From NCBI GenBank assembly GCA_024734495.1, contig JALMQS010000156.1, positions 1 through 64,000 on the forward strand: a DNA stretch of 64,000 nt, in the 5' to 3' direction. This document shows positions 51,001-63,000 of this stretch, piece after piece. Below the pieces are notes generated by a model that saw only the letters and a list, made by a program, of their open reading frames with translations, did not search any database and had not been told where the DNA came from. The number at the start of each line of letters is the position of its first letter. Position 1 is the first letter of the stretch. The translations under genes and the position numbers were made by a program. This DNA is from Forficula auricularia. Lineage: Eukaryota; Arthropoda; Insecta; Dermaptera; Forficulidae.

Positions 51001-54000
51001 TTGATATAGTATGTCAAGTATATTGATTGGTAAGGTACGGAACCCTCCGACTCAGTCTTGACCGGCTTATTTTATTTCGCATAAGCACACCTAAATTTGA
51101 TATTTCTTATGAATTTTTTATGCACGTTATATACAGGGTGTCCCAAAAGTCAAGGATCAAACGTGAACACGAGATAGGTGAGTTCATGATTGTCCAAAAT
51201 AAAAAAAAAATTTAAATAAAACTCTCTTAGTTTTCGAGTTATGGGCATTTTTTTGAAAACCGTGAAAATCGCTACCCTGCTCTAAATATTTGAATGCTGT
51301 GGCTACGAATTTTCATATTTTATAATTCTAATTTTTGTTACGGAATCCTGAATAATACTGCTATCGATCACAAAACAGAAAATAACTAAGAGTATTATAC
51401 TTTTTGAGAAAAAAAATATTTTTGTCAGATTCATGTGTCAAAAAATTTTAATCAGCTAACTTTGACTCTTGATATCTTAAAAAAAAACTGTGTCAAACAA
51501 TAATGGCAAATTATCTAAAAAATTGACGCATTTAATCAAGATTTCAAAATGGTATAAAACATTCCACTTTTTTAAAAAACAAAAAATAATATTTGCATTT
51601 TTATGCGAAAGAAACTAATTTCAAAACACAATTCGTAATTGGCTAAAGGGTAGAATTTAACATGAAAACAGATATCAAATAATTTTAATTTTAATTTGTA
51701 ATTTTAAATATTATTAGATATTGAATATAAAAACAATTATTATTTTGAACATTTACTTTAATTGAATACAAATATTTTAATAAATTAAATTAGTTTTCAT
51801 GTTAAATTCTACCCTTTAGCCAATTACGAATTGTGTTTTGAAATTAGTTTCTTTCGCATAAAAATGCAAATATTATTTTTTGTTTTTTGAAAAAGTGGAA
51901 TGTTTTATACCATTTTGAAATCTTGATTAAATGCGTCAATTTTTTAGATAATTTGCCATTATTGTTTGACACAGTTTTTTTAAGATATCAAGAGTCAAAA
52001 GTTAGCTGATTAAAATTTTTTGACACATGAATCTGACAAAAATATTTTTTTCTCAAAAAGTATAATACTCTTAGTTATTTTCTGTTTTGTGATCGATAGC
52101 AGTATTATTCAAGGATTCCGTAACAAAAATTAGAATTATAAAATATGAAAATTCGTAGCCACAGCATTCAAATATCTAGAGCAGGGTAGCGATTTTCACG
52201 GTTTTCAAAAAAATGCCCATAACTCAAAAACTAAGAGAGTTTTATTTAAATTTTTTTATTTTGGACAATCATGAACTCACCTATCTCGTGTTCACGTTTG
52301 ACCCTTGACTTTTGGGACACCCTGTATATATCTGGCTACCTTAAACAAATTTTCTGCGACATAATTTTTGAAACTTGAATTGTTTGAATATAACATTCCT
52401 AGACAAAAATTAAACAAAAATTTGTATCCGTAAACCTAACAATGGATTCCAGTAGAGTTTTATACGCTGATTATCAGGCAATTTCCCGAATTTTTACAAC
52501 ACGTCAGAGTTTTGAGATATTATCGGTCAAAATGACGAAAAAAGCCATTTTGACGTATATTCGAGTCCCATCAAATATTAAACAACAATATTTGAAATCA
52601 AAATATTTTGTTGACGTAATAGAAAACAGCTTCCTCTTTGATTTTCAAATTATCACTTGAATTTAGCTCAATTAAATAAAACTCGAGTTATAAGTAAAAA
52701 AACTAAGACCTTATGTTTTTATCTATGTTTATTATCCTTTATAATCACGTAGTTTTAGTTTTTTAGTTATAACTCGGGTTCTAATTGAGCTAAACACAAG
52801 TGGTAGTTTGAAAATAAAAGAGGAACCTGTTTTCTATTACGTCATCAAAATATTTTATTTCAAATATTGCTGTTTAATATTTAATGGGACTCGAATATAC
52901 CTGCGCCAAAATGGCCTTTTTCGTCATTTTGACCGATAATATCTCAAAACTCTGACGTGTTGTAAAAATTCGGGAAATTGCATGATAATCAGCGTGTAAA
53001 ACTCTACTGGAATCCATTGTTAAGTTTAAGGGGAGAAATCCTTGTTTAATTTTTGTCGAGCAGGGTTATATTAAACTATTCAAGTTTAAAAAATTATGTC
53101 GCAGAAAATTTGTTTAAGCTAGCCAGATATATATATAAATCGTGCATATAAAAATTCATAAGAAAGAAATATCAAATTTAGGTGTGCTTATGCGAAACAT
53201 AAATAAACCGGTCAAAAGCGAGTCGGAGGGTTCCGTACCAATCAATATACTTGAGATATCAAAATTGTTCATATTTGATAAGTTGATAAGAGTAGAAATG
53301 GATTTTTTCATAATCCTAGTTAAACCCCTTCTGAACGCCAACAGATAGATAAATTAAGTCAATAAACGATTTAGCAAGTCCGCCCTGCATTCCGGCGATC
53401 GTCAATAGATAAATCATTGTTTTTAAATAATTATTATATACGGCGGTCTCTTTTTTTCGTTTTGGCAATATAGTCAAATATATTTTTAGTTAAAGGTATC
53501 TTTATAGGGATATTGACACCCCATGACAATCAAATATTTTTTATTTTCGACCCTCACACTTTCAAATATTGCTGTTTAATATTTAATGGGACTCGAATAT
53601 ACGTCAAAATGGCCTTTTTCGTCATTTTGACCGATAATATCTCAAAACTCTGACGTGTTGTAAAAATTCGGGACATTGCATGATAATCAGCGTGTAAAAC
53701 TCTACTGGATCCATTGTTAGGTTTAGGGGGAAATTTTTTTTGTCGAACAGTGTATTTTACCACTTTTTAAAGTTCCGTTAACGACAGATCTAACTATTGA
53801 TAAATTAGTAATTTAGCGAATTTGCTGCTTAAGGACTTATTCACCCATTTTATAAATCATGAATAAGTTTTAAGTTGCCTCCCCTCTCCCGATCTTCTAT
53901 CCTTAAATGAAAAAAATTAAGGGGGCCGAAATCTATAATTACTCCACTGATTCGATTAAGTAAAAGATTTTCACTAAAGGCGCAAGAAAAATTCAACAAA

Positions 54001-57000
54001 ATGCTTTAACAAAAAACATAACACGAATTATCTGTTGTGTATATATTTACTCACATCCTGTTCTAGTCTTTTTTTCTGAAAAAATGTAATTGGAAAAATA
54101 ATATAATAAAATAAATAATAGATTTACTTGATAATTCTTAATATGTTTAAATAATGCAATTCAATACCTCAATATCACTTTTAGTGATTGTCTCCTCTTC
54201 AAATCTAAATTGTAAATCTTCTACTTTTTTCCTTTCATCTTCCAATAGGCATGTGAGGGTCGTTTTATCTGCTTGAATTGAACTTAGCTGTTGTTGGATA
54301 TCCACTTGACGAGCCTCAGCTTCAGATTTAAACTAAAATATTAATAAGAAAAATTAGTCACATAATATTTTTCGAAAATAAAATAATAAAAAAAAAGTAG
54401 ATAATTTATTTTTTAGTTTAATTAAAAAAAAGGAGTTTTAAAAACATTCAGGTTTTGATTTATAAAATCAAAGTTAGATAATAATATAATTTATGATTTG
54501 ATGCTTTGGTATTTGAGTTATTTATGAGGAAAGATGTTTCGGGTGCAATCTAAAGTACACATTTGAATGAGATAAACTAATCAGAATGCATCCCCTATTT
54601 CTGGAGTCGACTAGTCTATTTGAAGACTTTAATCTGCACTTAAAAACGACTCCAGAAATAGGGGTCGAAACGTTGTGTATTCTGATGAGTTTATCTCATT
54701 AAAAAATGTGAATAGAATGTGCATCTTCAGTCAAAATTTTCAAACTGCCTTTAATACCAAGTAATCCGCAAAAAATATATAATAAACATAATTACAATTT
54801 TAAAATATTTTATTAGGAAATAAATTATATTCAAATAATCTACAACACATTCAGAAACTCCCGGAAAAAAAAAACTTTTTAAAAAAATGTGTCTTTTTTG
54901 TTGAAGACGAGAATGGTGTAGTTTCGAGGTGAGACAAATTAATAAAATAAAAATAAAAATTTTAAAATATAAATTACTAGAAAACGTTTTCTATGTGAAC
55001 TCCTGAAGATGGGCTCGTACCCCCAAATATATATGAGTCATGAGAATAAGCATTTTTTTTAAGGGCCTACACATCTCCCCTTATAGCCCTCCGATCCTCC
55101 CACTCAGGATCCGGTTGAGTGGCTCAGGGTGTGGCCACAGCAGAACGGTGTGAAATCTTAGTATGCTGCGACCAAGAATAAAATAATAATAATAACAAAA
55201 AAAAAGGAATACCGCATGTCGTCCAAATAATAAAAATAAATAAATAAATACACTGGGAAGAATAAATAAATAAACAAATAAATAGTTAGAATATGTCACT
55301 GGGTTTGAAGAAATTGTTGTTAAATTATTTAAAAATAAATAATTTAAAAAACAGATAAATAAATAAGTAGACAGGAAGTTGCCATAGTCAAGGAATAAAA
55401 AAAAAAACATACGCAGGAAACCGCCATGAAAAATAAATATTTGACTGGGAATATAGGCTACTGGGTAAAATATTAAATAAATAGATCAACGGTGAAAATT
55501 TTTGTTTTTTATTTGTGAATCCTACCTAGTAATTTTTATTTCTAAATTGATATTTTTATTTTTTAAAAATGTATCTTTTTTGAAGGGGGGGGGTTTATGA
55601 TTTGAAAATTCTACCTCCCCCAAGAGGTGCCGCCCTCAGACAATGCCAGAATTGCTTGAACGGTAGTGACGGGCCTCAATATTACATTATACATTTATTA
55701 ATCAGGTAATTAAATTTTTATTCATAAGAATATATACAGATATATATTTTGAATATGCTTTTTCATATTTTTAATTAAAATATATTCAATACATAGGTAT
55801 ATCTAAATTTTGTATATTTTATATAAAAAAATATATAGATACGAATAATAAATTCTAGAGTTCATTCGTAATAAATTACATTTTAGTAAATAGGATAATT
55901 TTTTCCATTTCTTATATAAAAATTTATTCTATGAAGAATAGTAACTCTCATTTACCCTTGTATAGATTCAGATACCATCAGATGTAGGTAGGTAGGTATA
56001 TATATATATATATTCTTATGAATTTGTATTAATTTTTTATATGAATACTAATTATTATTTTTTTTATTTTATTTTATTTTAAACTGTTCATATTCTTGTT
56101 TAAGTTTTGCTAATTTTTGTTCTGCCTCATCTGCTTGACTTGCAGCCCGTGTTACTTCTGCACGTTCCAGATCCCGTTCCCGTAACAATTGTTCAATCCT
56201 TGCTTCTTTGTCACGTAATGCATCCTACAGACAGATTGATTGGAGCAAAATTTATTTTTCATCTTATAATAAATAAATAAATAAATAAATAAAAATAGTA
56301 GTTAGTTTTATATCAGAGTTATCCAACTTTAATATCTAATCCCGGAGTAATTATTTATTATTTTTTTGGAAATTTTTCACGAACCAAAAAATAATAATAA
56401 TACTAGATTAAAATATATTTTTATTTGCTGCCTTATTCCATAACTATACGGGCTCTTTTAGTTTGTTACTAAAATAAAACACTTCTGAAGAAGTATACAG
56501 TGGAAGTAGATAAAGAAGCATTCCGTAGATTTTCTTCTGTCATCCAAACTAGTTATTTAATAGAAACAAATAAATTACCAATTTTAAAACGTTTATTTCT
56601 CCCTTTATCAATGGAAATTTGAAAAAATAGTTGTTATAATATATTGTGTTCGGGCGCCAATTGTTATAATATGCTTAGGGGTTGGTAAATAATTATAACA
56701 AGATGTATTATTTAATACAAGGTTTATTGAGAATGAGTACAGAGGAAGGGTGGCCAGATATGTGACATGCCTCTCGATCGAATGTCATCCGCCCTGATTA
56801 TCAGAAACTCATCGCTTAACATAAGTATAATTATAATCAGGTCAAGCTTTGCAATTTCAGCAATAAGCCTACTGCTTCAACGTAGACTTATGAAGAAACA
56901 TGTCGAAAAGGCATATCACAACAAATAGTTGCTTTAAGAAATGAATATAAAGCAACTATCAATTATTTATTCATTTCTTAAAGCAACATTTTTTGAAATA

Positions 57001-60000
57001 TTTTAAATTCTATTGATAAAGGGGAAATTCCCCGAAACGTTTGGATTTTAAAAAAATATTTTGATAAAAGATTTGTATTTATTTATATTTATAAAACAAT
57101 CATTAACATTTTTTCTAAAGTATTCATATAAAACTACTTGAATGAATTTTTATAGATTTTTAAATCAAAGGGTTGAAAAGTTAGAGGATAGGAAGAATGC
57201 ATTGTGAGGTCACATTGTAGGCGCATATATATATTTATACAAATTATTAGATACCTGATCTAATAGGATTTTAAAATATCTATTCAATGATATCAAACTC
57301 GATATGCCGGGCAAATTTTTTTTCCAACGCTTTTGATTTGGGGTAGTAGCCTTAAATATTTTTTATTTTAACTATGATTATATAGTATATACAACCAAAC
57401 TCTAATTACATTCAAATGTTCAGTTTCTAATCTTAATAGTTTAGAATCTACAAGAGAAGGAACAGATAAACAACTAAGTCTGGTCATAAGTTTTCCATTT
57501 TTTTTTACCTTGTTTTTAGTATGGAACCCTAAATTTGACTTAATATAAAATGCAAAACAAAATATAAATGCTAGGTCTTCCAATTAATTTTAATCAGAAC
57601 TTTATGGAAGATAAGACAAGTTATTTATTTCTATTTTATTTGAAAGATTTCAATTTGCCGATGGTAATAATTCAAATTTACAAGAAAATCATAAGTTGGT
57701 GTCATCTATTAAATCCGATTGAATGGAATATTCCCAATTATATGACAGAGGGGTTGTTTTTCACCCCCTCGGGAATCGAATCCGAGTGCCAATAACAGCA
57801 ATCCAGCAAGATGACCCGGATTGCTGTTACTGGCACTCGCGAAACCACCTCGGTGTCATTCTGATGTAAAAATATTCATTCAATCGGATTTAATAGATGA
57901 CACCATCTTATGATTTTCTAGTATTTCTATTTTAATAATTTATCTTACGGTTTTTAAATAAGATATCTCTTAAGGTTCAGAAGCCAATCAATTCAAGTTG
58001 TTAAAGCATTATTAAGCCGACCAAATAAATGAGAGTCGGGCTCGTACCTATACCGTGTACTTTATATCTTGCAAAATATTTGAGATATTTATGTGAAACC
58101 TACCTAGTATTTTATATTTTAAAAAGTTTCTAAAAAAAATTTTTCAAAATTTTCTTTACTTTATATTTGAGATATCAAATTCGTTCTTATTTGTCGTTGA
58201 TAACGAGAGAATGTGAGAATTTGTGAAATTTTTCCTTAATTTTAGTTAAGCCGCTTCTGACAAGTATAAAAATCACCTAAAAATGGCCACTTTGAGGCTC
58301 TCTCAGATTGTCAATTAGAAATAAATTAAAAAAAAAATAGCCTAATTTTATTTTAAGTGACTCCGAAATAATCATTGGATTAAAATATTAATAAGGTTTT
58401 TGAGTTTCAGGGAAAATTAATATATTTAACTTGTAAACTTCAATTTTGTATCTTATTTAATTGACGAGCTACAATGATCTCAAAGACGGACAGACGAACA
58501 AACAATGAAGCGACACTAATAGAGTCCCGTTTTATTTTTAAACGACAGCTCAAAAAAAAATATTTCATTTCGAAAATTATATAGTTCGAAATGTCGTACA
58601 GTGTCATACTAGTTGATTAATAAAACGTCTACTGGCAGAATTTCTATGGTCCGTTTGACTCGATTGTGAGAAATTTTGAAAAAATGTAAGCTATTTGGGC
58701 ATCCACACAGGACAAGTCAACTACGGCCATATATTCAATTGCTTAATTAACATGATAATAACAATATTTTAAACTAAAACATTTTGGGAATGAAATACGT
58801 ATATTTTAATAGAAGGCCTTGATGAAAATCACATTATGCACTGTTAAATACCTTTTTAAACACAAACACATACAACACAAATACACAACGTTTTCGATCA
58901 TTGTGAACGAAAAGTCGTGTATCCGTGTTGTATGTCTTTATAAAGGTATTTCTTCTTAAAGTGCCATATCAGGTCTCCCTGACGTTTCGGCTCCTCTCCA
59001 CATATACCTGAGCTGAGTGTGTTTAGCTGTTTTACACAGATATACGGGACCTACTTTTTAACGCCGGTTCCGAACTGCTAGTTTGGAGAGGTTACTAGGC
59101 AATTATACTCTTGGTAGTTTGCCATTTCTTTCCAAGAGAAGGCGACTGCAAATATCTGCCGATACTTAATTTCGAACCAGCGTATTTCAGGCCAGCGGCC
59201 CGACACTCTAACCACTGACCCACAGTCGCCTCTATATAAAGGTATTTAACAGTGCATAATGCATGATTTTCATCAAGACCTTCTATTAAATTATTAGACC
59301 ACCACCAAAGCCTTAATCAATTCATGATATACTTTTATTTTAAAATTCATTGACGATTCCTTTTAATATAAAAAAGTTCTTGAACTACATAATTCATTTT
59401 CAGAGAAAATCTAACTCTGTATTGATTTTTTTTTTTGTAATGTATTCTATGAAAGAAGGGCTACACCGAGAAGATGCAGCACTTATATTGCTAGACAGGA
59501 AGAGGTAGTCTTGAAGGACTGGGAATTGTAAGAATCGGGAAAAAAATTCAACCTATTTGAGCAGGTGCAGGCGAAAAAAGGATGCCGAACATTTAATTCC
59601 TTAATTAACATGATTATAAACTAAAAAAAAAAGAAGGAAATTTAATGTCATGGGGATAAATGTATAAATGAACTGGTTTGACCTTATATATTTTGACTAT
59701 GAAGGGGTGATTGGATTCTAAATCCTCCAGATATTAAATAAATTAAATTAATACATTCTCGAAATAGTGTTTATACTTGCGGGTGTCGAATATTCTTTAG
59801 CAAGTCACCAGTTGGACAACACTGATTTATTAAAAACAGTTTCCTTTAAAAAGATATTAAATTTATCATAATTAAGTGAAAAATTAATAATATTTTATTG
59901 ATATCCTACTATTTTTAATTTTTTTTAATTTTTTTAATTTTATTATTATATATAGGTAAGTAAATTATATTGCAAAAAAAATAGGTACATATATATATTA

Positions 60001-63000
60001 CTGTTTAATTATAACGGGAAAAATTCAATAAATAAAAAAAATATATATTTAAATGAATAAATATTAATATTTATGGTATGTTTTTAAGATATTAAAACTT
60101 TATCTATCAAAGGAACGCATTAAATATTTTATATTTAATGAAATTTATAGAAATATCTATAAATTATATTCTAATGAATAAAATATTTTAGATTTTTTTT
60201 TAAATTACAAATATTAATCACTTGCTTTGAATATTAAATTATGATAGTTAAGAAAAAATAAAAATTACAATAAAATATTTAAAAAAAATATAACAAAAAA
60301 ATATATATATGGTTTCTACATCTATAAACTTAATTATTATAAGTTTCATAGTGCCAAGTGGATAAGGAATATGGTCGTAGGACTTTTTCTTTATTTTACA
60401 CAACCATTTTTAAAACAATAATATCAAAAAAACAAATAATAAAATGAGAAATATTGAAAAATAATAATAAAAAAATTCTATTATACAAACAATATATATT
60501 AATAAAATAATAATATATTAGGTAATAAAATAAATAGAAAATAGGTAGAAGAAGCCTTTCAGCGCTGGACGGATTGGCTGTCTTGTTTTTAATATTTCCT
60601 TACCTGAAGACCAACTTTCGAGGAAGGAGATGCAGAAGAACGGATTCCAGATTTCTGAAAACAACAAAACACATGCATTTTTTGATTTCTGACCTTTTCA
60701 AACAGACAATCTTCTCCAATTGAACTATATATATTAAAAGTGAAATATTTATAAAAAAATATAAAAAAAAGTAATTAAAAAATAACAAAATTGTTAATTA
60801 TAAAAAAAAACCAAAAGATCAACAGAAATAAAAAATAAAAAAAACATGCTTTCAAAATAAAAATAAAAAAAAAGTGAAAACGTAATGAAAAAATTAAATT
60901 AATTTTTAAAAAATGCACACATTTATAATCCAGGCCTTGCATAAGTTCCGATGAGGACTGGAAAAGTCACGATGCCTCTTTTTATTTACTTCTTAAACTT
61001 TTTATATTTCTTAATAAAAGTTGCACTTTTTCATCCAATTTACATCTTCAATTTCCCCAAATTGTTCAAAAGTTTTTTGTAATAATCTTAGCTCCAATGA
61101 GAGTTAATATCAGCTAAATAAATAATTTATTCAACAAATATGGTAAATTATAGTACAATTAAAAAGGCCATTGTTCTTCACATAATTTTTTTCGGAGTGA
61201 AGGGAGGGAGAAGTTTGCCCAAATAATTCCAATTTAATTGTTTTTATTAAATATCAGTATGATTCCCAGCTGCATGAAGATATGTTGTTTTGCAGAAATC
61301 TTTCTGGTACTACCAAGGTGTTGATATTTTTAACACTGTTAATGAATTTTTCTCAAAAAAATGAGCAAGCATGGGAAAAATGCGTTGGCATATGCAGCAG
61401 TAATGACCGGAAAGATTTCAGGATTTATTTCTGAGGTAAAAAAAAGTTTGCCCAAATGCAAGACATGTGCATTGCATTATCCACAGAGAAAATTTAGTTT
61501 TTAAAAAAACGAGAAGTGAACTATATGAAGTGTTGTTAAATGTGTCAACACTAATAAATTATGTCAAACGCCAAGTGAGTTCAACAAGATTATTTAATTT
61601 TATTTGAGTACATATGTACTTAGCCATGGTAGCGGATGCATACACTCATTAATCAAAACATAATAACCGTGTTAATTTTATTTCTTGCTTTTACTGTTAA
61701 CCTTAGTAAATGCATGCATTGACTAGTAAGTGTATGCATATATGAAATTCAAAATTATAAATAGATTTTTAACCAATCTGAATTTAAATAAAAAAAAAAA
61801 TAGGAAGGCCTGAGATATTGACTTGGGTTCCAAAGGTGCGGTGAATTCAAAAAGTTTAAGAAGCACTGGTCTTGGTTATGTATTCAGATCGAACGCTCTG
61901 AATTGCAGGTTGCATGATTAGGCGTTAAATATGTATATCTTATGTTTTTGAATATCACTAAAAGAAAAAAAAGGAAAACTAATAATTTTGATACTGTTAA
62001 AGCTATTTTAAATTGTGGCCATTACTATTAGAAGAATCTTTCATTTCTCCGCACTGGAAAAACAAACATATTAATACAAGAATGAACTTTCAACTCTACT
62101 CTACTATGGGAAGAAGGCTAATGACAACATCAAAGGAAATTTGTCACAGACCTTAAAGGTTGTTTCAAATGAAGCTATCCAGGATTGCTTCGCGAAATGG
62201 AAAAGTGGAAAAATTGTGTGAATAAAGGAGGGGAGTACCTACTTTGAAGGGGAAAAAACCAATAATTTGTAAAATTAATAATACAGTTTAAAAAATTCGA
62301 TTATTTTCTGAACAGACCTAATACTTTTCGTTCTTAAGTTATCAAAGACACAGACAGAAAAAAATCATGGTTGAAAATAATTTTTCTCCACGTTCCAGGC
62401 ATTTTTCAAAATAATGAGTAAAAATAAATTTTGAAAATTTTGGAGTGAATCAATACTAGGCTCGCCCAGCAGGCGGGATAAAATACTACGGAAAAAATCT
62501 AAAAATGCTAGTGGCCAGATCAGAGTGTGTGATAGTCTAAGATCCCGACTTCACCTATCGAATTTCCTAATGAAATCAATATTTTGATAATATAATGTAT
62601 TAATAAACAAAACTTGATAGGGTCGACATCCAATTTCCCTGCATAGCTATTTTTAATAAAAAAATTAAAGTTGTTAATTTTATTACATAAATGTAGTTAC
62701 CAATCGAGAGTAAAATATGTATATAAAATGCCAAAGTTGGGTCGCCATCTTTTTTTCCTGTATAAGTCCAGGTAGACAGGGTATCAACAGGTAACTTCGA
62801 ATTAGTATTTTGTAGTTATAGAGTTTCCTTTATTGTTATATATGAAAATGTAGATAATTTTATTGAGAATTAATTGATTAATTTTATTATTTTATTATTT
62901 TTTTTATCAAAAATAGCTATGCAGGGAAATTAGATGTCGACTCTATCAAGTTTTGTTTATTATATATTATATTATTATTATTATTATATATTATATTATC

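Noticed and set aside
54640..54690. Hammerhead at GGGGTCGAAACGTT
   Set aside because: Stem II and GAAA are there but no CTGANGA lies at the required place before stem II.
55003..55045. Hammerhead at CTCCTGAAGATGGGCTCGTA
   Set aside because: Stem I (ACTC/GAGT) and core present, but GAAA is CAAA. Probably a dead relative of 18142.
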